From Methylomonas sp. (GTDB taxonomy: Bacteria > Pseudomonadota > Gammaproteobacteria > Methylococcales > Methylomonadaceae): a DNA stretch of 53,952 bases. The position numbers were made by a program, and so were the translations under genes. The notes under the pieces were generated by a model. That model worked only from the letters and a program-made list of their open reading frames with translations, ran no database searches and was not told where the DNA came from. Location: contig PERU01000026.1 of assembly GCA_002928965.1 (NCBI GenBank), positions 1 through 53,952 on the forward strand, read 5' to 3'. Of this stretch, positions 8,854 through 17,808 are shown in pieces. Each line of letters starts with the position of its first letter. The first letter of the stretch is position 1.

Positions 8854-10959
8854 ATGGATTTTACAAAAATTATCGCAACCTTTAGATCGTTGACCAGTAT
8901 GGGTTTGGGTGCGCCGTTGCTCATCCTGATCTTGTTGGCGTTATTGGTGCTACCGTTACCGCCCTTTCTGCTGGATCTGTTTTTTACCTTCAATATCGCA
9001 TTCTCACTGATTATTTTGTTGGTAGTAATTTACACCTTAAAGCCTTTGGAATTTGCCTCCTTTCCAACGGTAATTCTGGTGGCTACCTTATTTCGGTTAG
9101 GCTTAAACGTCGCTTCCACGCGGGTTGTGTTGATGGAAGGCCATGAGGGCGGTGACGCTGCCGGTAAGGTAATTGAAGCCTTCGGTTCGTTTGTGATCGG
9201 TGGCAACTTTGCTGTGGGGATTGTGGTATTCGCCATTCTGGTGGTTATCAACTTTTCTGTGGTAACCAAGGGTGCGGGACGGGTTGCTGAGGTGAGTGCA
9301 CGTTTTACCCTGGATGCCATGCCCGGTAAGCAGATGGCAATCGATGCGGACTTGAATTCAGGATTAATCAATCAGGATGAGGCGCGGGCAAGGCGTGAAG
9401 AAGTGGCAGCTGAAGCGGATTTTTACGGATCAATGGATGGTGCCAGTAAGTTCGTTCGTGGTGATGCAGTAGCAGGCATCATAATCCTGTTTATCAATAT
9501 AATCGGTGGTTTGGCTATCGGGGTTGGGCAGCATGAATTGGCTTTTGGTCAAGCGGCTGAAACCTATGTGCTGCTGGCTATCGGTGACGGTTTGGTCGCC
9601 CAGATTCCGGCGCTGTTGTTGTCGGTTGCTTCGGCAATGGTGGTGACGCGAGTTAGAGGCGGCAAGCAGGATTTGGGGCAGCAAGTCACTGCGCAATTAT
9701 TCGATGATCCAAAAACGTTAATAGTCACCGCCTGTGTAATGGGTTTGATGGGCATAATTCCCGGCATGCCCAATTTCGTATTTATTTTATTGGCGGCCTC
9801 GCTGGGCGGTGCTGCGTATATGATTGATCGTCGGCGCAAGCGGGAAGAAGAAAAAGCCCTGGAAATGGAGCGGATTGTTTCTCCTCAGCAGCAACTGGCC
9901 AAGGCGGAAGTCAAAGAATTGGGGTGGGATGATGTGATGCCGGTTGATACCATTGGTTTGGAAGTTGGTTACCGGTTGATTCCACTGGTGGATAGGAATC
10001 AAGGCGGTCAATTGATGACGCGTATCAAAGGAGTACGTAAAAAGCTTTCGCAGGAATTGGGTTTTTTGATTCCATCGGTGCACATTCGCGATAATCTGGA
10101 TTTATCGCCCACCACGTATCGAATTTCTCTAATGGGCGTCATGGTCGGTGAGGCGGAAATTATGCCGGAAAAAGAAATGGCCATTAATCCCGGTCGCGTG
10201 TTTGGCACAGTGCAAGGTATTTCATGTAAGGATCCGGCGTTTGGATTGGATGCCATTTGGATTGATGTGGCGCAAAAAGATCATGCGCAAACCTTGGGAT
10301 ATACCGTGGTGGATCCGGGTACCGTGGTGGCAACTCATCTCAGTCATGTGTTGCAAAGCAATGCGCATGAATTGTTTGGTTACGAAGAGGCGCAGCAGCT
10401 GCTGGATAACCTGGCCAAGCAAGCGCCTAAACTGGTTGAGGATTTGGTGCCTAAAACGCTGCCATTGGGTGTCGTGGTCAAGGTTTTGCAGAATCTGTTG
10501 CTGGAGCGGGTTTCTATCCGGGATATTCGGACCATCGCCGAAACTTTGGCGGACTACGGTACCAAGAGTCAAGATCCGGACATCTTGACCTCAGCTGTCC
10601 GCACTTCGTTGGGTCGGTCAATTGTTTATGAAATCAATGGCATACAAACAGAAATTCCTGTTATTACGCTGGATCCAGGTTTGGAACAGATATTGCATAA
10701 ATCATTGCAGACGGCGGGCGATGGTGGTGCAGGTTTGGAGCCTGGGTTGGCAGAACAAATGCATCAATCTATAGAAGACAGCGCTCAACGAATGGAAATG
10801 GAAGGAAGTGCAGCGGTGTTATTGGTGTCATCTTTCATTCGACCTTGGTTGGCTCGCTTCGTCCGTCATTCAATACCCGGTTTGCACGTGTTGGCTTACA
10901 ACGAAATTCCGCAAGATAGACAAATCCGCGTCGTTTCAACAGTCGGTCAACGAGCTTAA
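8854..10959 (+). CDS. flhA: Flagellar export gate protein FlhA
   Basis: Large nonameric export gate subunit that takes up substrate-chaperone complexes. It has 701 residues, the usual size: about eight membrane helices over residues 18-330, the FHIPEP-type cytoplasmic loop (VVTKGAGRVAEVSARFTLDAMPGKQMAIDADLNSG) and a four-subdomain cytoplasmic part from about residue 350 to the end. It starts 16 bases after flhB, with AAAAAGAAG as ribosome binding site, and is followed after 19 bases by flhF. Confidence 0.98.
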   Translation: MDFTKIIATFRSLTSMGLGAPLLILILLALLVLPLPPFLLDLFFTFNIAFSLIILLVVIYTLKPLEFASFPTVILVATLFRLGLNVASTRVVLMEGHEGGDAAGKVIEAFGSFVIGGNFAVGIVVFAILVVINFSVVTKGAGRVAEVSARFTLDAMPGKQMAIDADLNSGLINQDEARARREEVAAEADFYGSMDGASKFVRGDAVAGIIILFINIIGGLAIGVGQHELAFGQAAETYVLLAIGDGLVAQIPALLLSVASAMVVTRVRGGKQDLGQQVTAQLFDDPKTLIVTACVMGLMGIIPGMPNFVFILLAASLGGAAYMIDRRRKREEEKALEMERIVSPQQQLAKAEVKELGWDDVMPVDTIGLEVGYRLIPLVDRNQGGQLMTRIKGVRKKLSQELGFLIPSVHIRDNLDLSPTTYRISLMGVMVGEAEIMPEKEMAINPGRVFGTVQGISCKDPAFGLDAIWIDVAQKDHAQTLGYTVVDPGTVVATHLSHVLQSNAHELFGYEEAQQLLDNLAKQAPKLVEDLVPKTLPLGVVVKVLQNLLLERVSIRDIRTIAETLADYGTKSQDPDILTSAVRTSLGRSIVYEINGIQTEIPVITLDPGLEQILHKSLQTAGDGGAGLEPGLAEQMHQSIEDSAQRMEMEGSAAVLLVSSFIRPWLARFVRHSIPGLHVLAYNEIPQDRQIRVVSTVGQRA

Positions 10960-10978
10960 TGATTAACGAGGACGAGCG

Positions 10979-12382
10979 ATGAAAATTAAACGCTTTTTTG
11001 CAGCAGATATCCGTCAGGCCATGCGCATGGTTAAAGAAGAATTGGGCGCTGATGCCGTGATTATGTCCAATCGCTCTGTCGATGGTGGGGTGGAGATTGT
11101 CGCCGCCCGGGATTTTGACGAGGAAGTGATTCACAAAAATATCAAGCAGCAGCATGAAGATGAACTGGTGGCCAAGCGCTTGAAAAAATATGATTTACCT
11201 GAGTTTGCCGGTGACGAAAAGCCAGCGCATCTGCTCAGCAGCGCACGTAAAAAAGGCAATGAAGTTGAAAATCCAGTACGTCGCAATCTTGATCAGTACA
11301 TCGGTTATGCCGAAAAAGTGCAATTAGGCAGTAACAATGCCCAGAAAATTTCCGAAAAGCTCAAAGTGGCTGAAAAGCCTGCCTGGGCTGCAAAACCTGA
11401 AACACCCCGTAAACCCTTGATGGCTGAAACGCCAAAACCCATTCAGGCCGCGTCTTCCGATCGCTTTATGGACGAAATGCGCAAAGAAATGAAAGACATG
11501 CGTGCACTATTGGATGCTAAGTTGTCCGGTATTGCGCATTTACCACAATCAGGCGAGCAATCCTTAAGAAATGAGTTGCAGGACAGGTTGCTTGATTGCG
11601 GTTTTTCCAAAACGTTAACCAGTAAAATTGCCAATCGGCTAGGAAGTCATCGGCATTTCGATGCTGCTTTTGCCAAATCCCAGGAAATGTTGGCTAAAGT
11701 GGTGCCAATTGCCGATGACAGATTGTTGGAGCATGGCGGCATTGCAGCGTTGGTCGGTTCAACAGGCGTAGGTAAAACCACCACAATCGCTAAATTGGCA
11801 GCGCAATTTATTCTCAAGCATGGTTCAAGGCAAATAGCCTTGATCACTACTGATAATTATCGGATTGGTGCCCACGAACAAATTAACACATACGGTAAAA
11901 TTCTTGATGTGCCTGTAAGAGTTGCCAATGATGCTGAAGAGTTGCGTCAACATATTGACAGTTTCTCTGACAAACGATTGATCCTGATCGATACCGCAGG
12001 CATGAGTCAGCGCGATCTTCGTCTTGCTGAACAACTTAAAACGCTGCAGCATGGTGACCTGCCCATTCAAGCGTATTTGGTGATGTCTGCGACCACGCAA
12101 TACAAAGCAGCGTTGGAAATTATGGATGCATTCCAGATTCTTGAGCCACAAGCAACTATACTAACTAAATTCGACGAGGCGGTTAGCAAAGCGACAGCCT
12201 TATCAGCGTTGATTGAGCGTCGGATGCCTTTGTCGTTCATCACGGATGGACAGCAGGTGCCTGAAGATATTTATATCCCAGATGCTGAGGCCTTGATCCA
12301 ACAATGCATGTTGAAAGAAGAAGACGAACAGTACACAGATACGATGAATTACGACAATTGGATGGCGGAAAGTCATGCATAA
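10979..12382 (+). CDS. flhF: Flagellar biosynthesis GTPase FlhF
   Basis: SRP-type GTPase that marks the pole for flagellar assembly in polarly flagellated bacteria. The 467 residues have the N-terminal basic B domain (MKIKRFFAADIRQAMRMVKEELG), a variable linker, and the NG domain with P-loop GSTGVGKTTTIAKLA (about residues 259-273), TDNYRIGAHEQ, DTAGMSQRD and TKFDEA. It ends overlapping flhG by eight bases. The pair sets flagellar position (FlhF) and number (FlhG). Confidence 0.97.
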   Translation: MKIKRFFAADIRQAMRMVKEELGADAVIMSNRSVDGGVEIVAARDFDEEVIHKNIKQQHEDELVAKRLKKYDLPEFAGDEKPAHLLSSARKKGNEVENPVRRNLDQYIGYAEKVQLGSNNAQKISEKLKVAEKPAWAAKPETPRKPLMAETPKPIQAASSDRFMDEMRKEMKDMRALLDAKLSGIAHLPQSGEQSLRNELQDRLLDCGFSKTLTSKIANRLGSHRHFDAAFAKSQEMLAKVVPIADDRLLEHGGIAALVGSTGVGKTTTIAKLAAQFILKHGSRQIALITTDNYRIGAHEQINTYGKILDVPVRVANDAEELRQHIDSFSDKRLILIDTAGMSQRDLRLAEQLKTLQHGDLPIQAYLVMSATTQYKAALEIMDAFQILEPQATILTKFDEAVSKATALSALIERRMPLSFITDGQQVPEDIYIPDAEALIQQCMLKEEDEQYTDTMNYDNWMAESHA

Positions 12383-13247
12383 GTCACTTGACCAAGCGGC
12401 TGGAATTAGACAGATGAGACACATGAAACCGGTGCGGGTAATCGCTGTGACCAGCGGCAAGGGTGGTGTCGGCAAGACCAACCTGTCAGTTAACATTGGT
12501 GTGGCGCTGGCTAAAGCGGGTCGGAGGGTAGCGATACTGGATGCCGACATGGGTTTGGCCAATGTGGATATTTTGCTGGGTATTTTCCCGGAGTTTAATT
12601 TATCGCATGTGCTGGCGGGTGAGAAAACCCTGAAAGAGATCATGATGACAGGTCCCGCTGGTTTGAAAATTATCCCAGCCTCCTCAGGTATTCAGCGCAT
12701 GTCGGATTTAAGCACTGCCGAACAGGCGGGTGTGATTCGCGCATTCAGTGAAATTGACAAGGATTTGGATGTATTGATAGTGGATACAGCAGCAGGTATT
12801 TCTGCCAGCGTGGTCAATTTTGCCCGCGCTTGTCAGGAAATCATCGTTGTCGTGTGTGACGAGCCAACCTCGCTAGCTGACGCCTATGCTTACATGAAGT
12901 TGTTAAATCGGGATTATGGATTAAACAGCTTTCATATCATTACCAATATGGTTCAATCCGCAGAGCACGGTCAGGCCTTGTTTAGCAAGTTGAGCAAAGT
13001 TACCGATCGTTATCTGGATGTAGCCCTGCAATTTGTCGGGGCTGTGCCACAGGATGATTATTTGAAAAAATCCGTGCAAAAACAAACGCCGGTTGTAGAA
13101 GCCTTTCCACAAAGCAAATCTGCTTTGGCCATAAAAAATCTAGCCCGAACAATCGACCATTGGCCCATCAAACACAATGCCGGTGGTTATCTGGAGTTTT
13201 TTGTAGAGCGTATGATTCAATATAGCGCCCGGGAGGATGTGGCGTGA
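12375..13247 (+). CDS. flhG: Flagellar number regulator FlhG (FleN), MinD-type ATPase
   Basis: MinD/ParA-family ATPase that limits flagellar number and stimulates the FlhF GTPase. The 290 residues start with SLDQAAGIRQM, which matches the DQAxxLR activator helix that contacts FlhF; this supports ATG 12375 rather than the later Met codons. The deviant Walker A motif is KGGVGKTN (about residues 29-36), followed by ILDADMGLANVDILLG and IVDTAAGIS. A C-terminal amphipathic end (GYLEFFVERMIQYSA) could bind membrane. fliA overlaps by four bases. Confidence 0.96.
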   Translation: MHKSLDQAAGIRQMRHMKPVRVIAVTSGKGGVGKTNLSVNIGVALAKAGRRVAILDADMGLANVDILLGIFPEFNLSHVLAGEKTLKEIMMTGPAGLKIIPASSGIQRMSDLSTAEQAGVIRAFSEIDKDLDVLIVDTAAGISASVVNFARACQEIIVVVCDEPTSLADAYAYMKLLNRDYGLNSFHIITNMVQSAEHGQALFSKLSKVTDRYLDVALQFVGAVPQDDYLKKSVQKQTPVVEAFPQSKSALAIKNLARTIDHWPIKHNAGGYLEFFVERMIQYSAREDVA

Positions 13248-13990
13248 GTGGAGTGGCAATGTATGCTGCGGTACAAGCTGGAAACACTGATGCTTTGGTG
13301 ATTCAGCATGCGCCGTTAGTAAAACGCATTGCCTACCATTTGATGGGGCGATTACCCGATACGGTGCAAATTGATGATTTGATTCAATCCGGTATGTTGG
13401 GTTTGTTGGAGGCGCTGAAGCATTATGATGCCGGACAGGGTGCCAGTTTTGATACTTACGCGGGTATTCGTATTCGTGGCGCTATGCTGGATGAGTTACG
13501 TCGTGCAGACTGGACGCCCCGATCCGTACACAAAAAAGCCCGAATGGTTGCTGAAGCGATTCACGAAGTTGAAAATCATGTGTGCCGTGACGCAAAAGAC
13601 ACAGAAGTCGCTGGTCATATGGGGATTGGCTTGGAAGAATACCGGCAGATTTTGCAAGATACGGTATCGTGCAAAACTTTTAGTGTTGAAGAGCTGATCC
13701 AGGGTGAGGATAGCGTCATCGATAACATTCATGCCAGTAATCAACCTGAAGAGCAGTTTATTCAGCAAGGCTTTCGTCAGGCGTTGGCTAAAGCAATCTC
13801 CGATTTACCTGAACGAGAACGTTTGGTGGTTTCGCTATATTACGATGAAGAGTTGAATTTGAGGGAGATTGGTCAGGTGTTGGACGTGAGTGAATCCAGA
13901 GTTAGCCAGATTTGTAGCCAAGCTATGTTGCGATTGCGGGCTAGGCTTGCAGATTGGTTGGAAGGGTCAGATAATGCCGTAAGTACCTAA
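13244..13990 (+). CDS. fliA: Flagellar RNA polymerase sigma factor FliA (sigma-28)
   Basis: Directs transcription of late flagellar and chemotaxis genes and is held by the anti-sigma factor FlgM. It has 248 residues: region 2 (HLMGRLPDTVQIDDLIQSGMLGLLEA; YAGIRIRGAMLDELRRADW), region 3, and region 4 (LPERERLVVSLYYDEELNLREIGQVLDVSESRVSQICSQA). The start is GTG 13244, served by GGGAGG at 13231-13236 (7-base gap) and overlapping the flhG stop; a later ATG at 13259 has no such site. Confidence 0.97.
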   Translation: MSGVAMYAAVQAGNTDALVIQHAPLVKRIAYHLMGRLPDTVQIDDLIQSGMLGLLEALKHYDAGQGASFDTYAGIRIRGAMLDELRRADWTPRSVHKKARMVAEAIHEVENHVCRDAKDTEVAGHMGIGLEEYRQILQDTVSCKTFSVEELIQGEDSVIDNIHASNQPEEQFIQQGFRQALAKAISDLPERERLVVSLYYDEELNLREIGQVLDVSESRVSQICSQAMLRLRARLADWLEGSDNAVST

Positions 13991-14077
13991 TTTAGTGTAA
14001 TTGTTAGGGTTCTGTTCTAAATTAACGGCAGTTAAACTGCCTAAAAATCGATGAAGTAAGCTGGGTGGAGATTATCC

Positions 14078-14464
14078 TTGGATAAAAATATGAAAATTCT
14101 GATTGTTGATGATTTCTCAACAATGCGCAGAATTGTAAAAAACTTATTAAAAGACCTCGGTTTTACCAATACGGTGGAAGCGGATGATGGCAAGACAGCG
14201 TTACCCATATTAGAAAAAGGGGGTATCGACTTTCTGGTGACTGACTGGAATATGCCAGGCATGACCGGTATCGATTTGCTAAAAGCCGTACGTTCAAATC
14301 CTCATTTGGCTAATTTACCGGTATTAATGGTCACGGCTGAAGCGAAGCGCGAGCAGATCATCATGGCTGCTCAGGCAGGTGTGAATGGTTATGTGATCAA
14401 GCCATTCACTGCTGCGACTCTCAAAGAAAAAATCGAAAAGATTTTTGAGCGTATCGAAGGCTGA
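14078..14464 (+). CDS. cheY: Chemotaxis response regulator CheY
   Basis: Single-domain receiver phosphorylated by CheA; the phosphorylated form binds FliM/FliN and switches the motor. It has 128 residues with the acidic pair in ILIVDDFST, phospho-acceptor Asp56 in TDWNMPG, the Thr of VTAEAK and the Lys of VIKPF. The start appears to be TTG 14078, with GGAG at 14067-14070 spaced 7 bases; ATG 14090 would remove four residues (MDKN) and lacks a nearby site. It is preceded by an 87-base gap after fliA with a small dyad (14027-14041). Confidence 0.97.
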   Translation: MDKNMKILIVDDFSTMRRIVKNLLKDLGFTNTVEADDGKTALPILEKGGIDFLVTDWNMPGMTGIDLLKAVRSNPHLANLPVLMVTAEAKREQIIMAAQAGVNGYVIKPFTAATLKEKIEKIFERIEG

Positions 14465-14482
14465 GCCCCGGAGCGAATTTAA

Positions 14483-15211
14483 ATGAAGAGTGACCTTCTG
14501 AGTTTGGCCAAAGATTTGGTTAGCGCATTGGAGAAAGGGGATCAAGCTGTTGCCGATGGCTTACTGGATGAATTGGCAGGGTTACGGGAAACACAGCTAT
14601 TTAAAGAAATTGGTCGTCTAACTCGGCAGTTGCACGACACTATGGTGAGCTTTAGTGTTGACTCTGCAATTACTGCCATGACAGAACATGATATTCCGGA
14701 TGCCAAAGAGCGGTTGCAATACGTGATTGCGATGACCGAGCAGGCAGCCGATCAAACCCTGACAGCTGTAGAAAACTTGCTGCCTATTTCTCAGCAGTTG
14801 AATGATCAAGTTGCCTTACTCGCTGAAAAATGGAGTCGTTTTTTGGACAGGGAAATGCCGCTTGAAGAGTTTAAGTCAATGAGCTCTGAAATTTCACTGC
14901 ATTTCAAAGAGTCTCAAACCGGTCTTGGACAGGTCCAAGCTGGCTTGAACGACATTTTAATGGCACAAGGTTTTCAGGATATTACCGGGCAAATTATTCG
15001 CAGAGTAATAGATCTGGTTCATGAATTAGAGGAGAGTCTGGTTAAATTGATCAGTATTGCGGGGCGCAAAGAAAGTGGCCGACATGATGCCTCTCATCAT
15101 AGCCATCATGAATTGCCAGGTCCTGTGGTACCTGGTGTGGATGATAAAGAAGGCGATGTGGCAACCAGTCAGGTTGATGTTGACGATTTATTATCCAGTC
15201 TAGGTTTCTGA
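14483..15211 (+). CDS. cheZ: Chemotaxis phosphatase CheZ
   Basis: Removes phosphate from CheY-P and so ends the switching signal. The 242 residues form a long helical hairpin; the catalytic region MAQGFQDITGQIIRRV with its conserved Gln is visible, and the C-terminal VDDLLSSLGF is the CheY-binding helix typical of the family. A His/Ser-rich linker precedes that tail. GGAG lies 8-9 bases before the ATG. cheY is 18 bases upstream and cheA 10 bases downstream. Confidence 0.96.
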   Translation: MKSDLLSLAKDLVSALEKGDQAVADGLLDELAGLRETQLFKEIGRLTRQLHDTMVSFSVDSAITAMTEHDIPDAKERLQYVIAMTEQAADQTLTAVENLLPISQQLNDQVALLAEKWSRFLDREMPLEEFKSMSSEISLHFKESQTGLGQVQAGLNDILMAQGFQDITGQIIRRVIDLVHELEESLVKLISIAGRKESGRHDASHHSHHELPGPVVPGVDDKEGDVATSQVDVDDLLSSLGF

Positions 15212-15221
15212 GGGATAACAC

Positions 15222-17456
15222 ATGGCAATAGATCTGGACGACGAAATCTTGCAAGATTTCCTGGTGGAAGCCGGGGAAATCCTTGAAAAGTTGAGTGAAC
15301 AGTTAGTGGAACTTGAGCAAACGCCAAGTGATTACGAGTTGCTTAATGCCATCTTTCGGGGGTTTCACACCGTAAAAGGGGGGGCTGGGTTTTTAGCAAT
15401 CAATGAACTGGTCGAGATTTGCCATAGTGCAGAAGATGTGTTTAATGTTCTGAGGCAAGGTGATCGTAGCGTTACCCCTGACTTGATGGATGTGATTCTG
15501 CAAGTGCTGGATATAGTAAATGAAATGTTTGCCCATGTTCGGGTTGGTCAATCCCCAAATACCACGCCAGTAGATTTATTGTCGAGATTAAAAGCCTATG
15601 CATGTCCTGATGACGGAACCGTCACTGCGCTTGTTGAAGCCGTTCCTGAACAGCCTGCACTGACAAAGGCGAGTGGCGTTTCAAATTCATCGTCAGCAAT
15701 GGACAGGGTAGCGCAAGAGTTTGATGCGATGCTGGATCCTGATGAACTCTTGGCTCGGGCAGAGGCATCCGATGTTGAAGGTGATGAAATCACCGAGGAA
15801 GAGTTTGAGAATTTACTCGATGCTTTACATGGAAAAGGTGGCGCGCCAACCGTCAAACAATCAGCAGCACCTGTTGTTGTCGACAATGCCGGGGATGAAA
15901 TTACTGAAGACGAATTTGAAAATCTGTTGGATGAATTGCACGGTAAAGGACAATTTAAACCCCCGGTTGCGCAGGCAAGTCAACCGGTTGATTCCGGCGA
16001 TATCACAGAGGAAGAGTTTGATCAGTTACTTGATCAACTGCATGGCAAAGGCAAGTTTGATGCAAACGTTGTGCAAAAAAAGGTGGAGCCAACCCAATCA
16101 TCATCCCAACCAGACACTAAAGCGGAGCCTGTAACGCCCAAAGCGGAATCTGCGCCGCCAAAAGTGGAGCCGATAAAAACGCCGGCCCAAAGCGCGCAAA
16201 TCTCACCGACAGAACCGCCTGCTGCCAAAGCCAGCGCAATAGATGCTGCTCCAGAAAAAGCTAAAGCCGCCGCGGCAGCTCAAACTGATACAACTGTTCG
16301 TGTCGACACACAAATTCTTGACGATATTATGAATATGGTTGGCGAACTGGTTTTGGTCCGCAACCGGTTTCAAACACTGAAGGCATCAACTGATGCCAGT
16401 GAGCAGTTATCCAAGGCGATTTCCAATCTGGATGTAGTGACAGCAGATTTACAGTTGGCAGTCATGAAAACCCGCATGCAGCCCATCAAAAAAGTATTCG
16501 GACGTTTTCCTCGGGTTGTGCGGGATTTGGCCAGAAGCTTAAAAAAAGAAATCCGCTTGGAATTAATCGGCGAAGAAACCGATTTAGACAAAAATTTGGT
16601 GGAAGCCCTGGCTGACCCATTAGTGCATTTAGTTCGCAATGCTGTTGATCACGGTATCGAAATGCCGGACGAACGCGCAGCGAATGGCAAGCCGCGTGAA
16701 GGTGTGGTTATTCTCAAGGCATCACAGGAAGGTGATCATATCCAGCTTTCCATCGCGGATGATGGAAAGGGTATGAACCCTGATGTACTGCGCGCCAAGG
16801 TAGTGGAAAAAGGTCTGATGGATGAAGAAAGTGCTGCCAGACTGGATGATAAAGAATGCTATAACCTGATTTTCCTGCCCGGTTTCTCGACAAAGGTTGA
16901 AATTTCCGATGTTTCAGGTCGTGGTGTCGGCATGGACGTTGTCAAAACCCGCATTGCACAGATGAATGGCGTGGTGGAAATTGACTCGGTTGAAGGCAAG
17001 GGTAGCCGCATCATCATTAAAGTGCCTTTAACGTTGGCAATTATGCCTACTTTGATGGTTAAACTCAGCGGTCAAGCGTTTGCTTTGCCATTGGCCAGTG
17101 TGCTTGAGATTTTAGATCTTGATCTGAGTAAAACCAACAAAGTGGACAATCAATTGGTGGTTATGGTCAGAAACAAAGCCTTGCCTTTGTTTTATTTGAG
17201 TGAATGGTTAGTCAATGACCCTTATTACACTATCAATAAACAGGCTACTAGTAGTCATGTGGTGGTGGTAAATGCTGGCGGTCGGCAAGTCGGTTTCGTG
17301 GTTGACCAGCTTATCGGACAGGAAGAGGTGGTGATTAAGGCTTTGGGCGCAAAATTACAGGGCTTGGAAGGGTTGGCCGGAGCAACGATAACCGGCGATG
17401 GCAAAATTGCCTTGATTTTGGATGTGCCGGGATTGATGAAGCGTTATGCGGGGTAA
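15222..17456 (+). CDS. cheA: Chemotaxis histidine kinase CheA with triplicated linker motif
   Basis: Kinase of the chemosensory array; it phosphorylates CheY. The 744 residues comprise an HPt domain (phospho-His49 in FHTVKGGAGF), a long linker, a dimerisation segment from about 362, the ATPase domain (N box LVHLVRNAVDHG near 467, DDGKGMN near 513, GRGVGMDVV near 566) and a CheW-like P5 domain from about 604. The linker has three copies of ITEEEFxxLLDxLHGKG at about 187-205, 224-243 and 258-278, then a Pro/Ala/Lys-rich stretch. No clear P2 domain is seen. In Vibrio a linker segment of CheA (the LID) binds ParP, so the repeats may play that role here; this is inference. No cheB follows, unlike in Pseudomonas. 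Confidence 0.97.
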   Translation: MAIDLDDEILQDFLVEAGEILEKLSEQLVELEQTPSDYELLNAIFRGFHTVKGGAGFLAINELVEICHSAEDVFNVLRQGDRSVTPDLMDVILQVLDIVNEMFAHVRVGQSPNTTPVDLLSRLKAYACPDDGTVTALVEAVPEQPALTKASGVSNSSSAMDRVAQEFDAMLDPDELLARAEASDVEGDEITEEEFENLLDALHGKGGAPTVKQSAAPVVVDNAGDEITEDEFENLLDELHGKGQFKPPVAQASQPVDSGDITEEEFDQLLDQLHGKGKFDANVVQKKVEPTQSSSQPDTKAEPVTPKAESAPPKVEPIKTPAQSAQISPTEPPAAKASAIDAAPEKAKAAAAAQTDTTVRVDTQILDDIMNMVGELVLVRNRFQTLKASTDASEQLSKAISNLDVVTADLQLAVMKTRMQPIKKVFGRFPRVVRDLARSLKKEIRLELIGEETDLDKNLVEALADPLVHLVRNAVDHGIEMPDERAANGKPREGVVILKASQEGDHIQLSIADDGKGMNPDVLRAKVVEKGLMDEESAARLDDKECYNLIFLPGFSTKVEISDVSGRGVGMDVVKTRIAQMNGVVEIDSVEGKGSRIIIKVPLTLAIMPTLMVKLSGQAFALPLASVLEILDLDLSKTNKVDNQLVVMVRNKALPLFYLSEWLVNDPYYTINKQATSSHVVVVNAGGRQVGFVVDQLIGQEEVVIKALGAKLQGLEGLAGATITGDGKIALILDVPGLMKRYAG

Positions 17457-17808
17457 AATTGTTTTTAGTGCTGATGGCTTTATTGTCTATCGACTATCGA
17501 GCACTATTCAATCTTGTTCAATTGCATTTATAACTTTAGAAAACCTGCAAACATATTGAGCCCTGATTATAAAGACGTTTCAGCAACACCATCATTCCAG
17601 CAGTGGGTGCGGAATGATGGTCACAAGGTGCGTTGGATGCTTGCCTGACACTGGATCTCGGCGACCCTGCCTAGATGATGATTCTTGGCTGAGCTGAAAA
17701 TTTTTTATAACCAGGCTATGGATTGTCGGATACTGGAAATTGCTGTCGATATGAACGACGCGAGAGTCAACCGATTAAATTTGCCAATGCCTTTTATAAG
17801 TTGGATTG
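17457..17808. other. 350-base gap between cheA and motA, with a hairpin repeat
   Basis: No convincing gene is present; one 68-codon reading frame (17685-17891) runs into motA in another frame and has no family features. The gap holds an exact 10-bp inverted repeat (CCATCATTCC at 17589-17598, GGAATGATGG at 17611-17620, 12-base loop) followed by GCTTGCCTGACACTGGATCT. The latter resembles decayed copies of the dispersed intergenic repeats rich in GGAATGA/CTGGAT found in many proteobacteria. In Pseudomonas cheB occupies this position. Confidence 0.6.

Noticed and set aside
13991-14077. Sigma-28 promoter before cheY
   Set aside because: TAAATTAA at 14018 and GCCTAAAA at 14039 resemble the two boxes, but the spacer is 13 instead of 11 bases and the -10 box is imperfect. 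A 5'-end map would decide.
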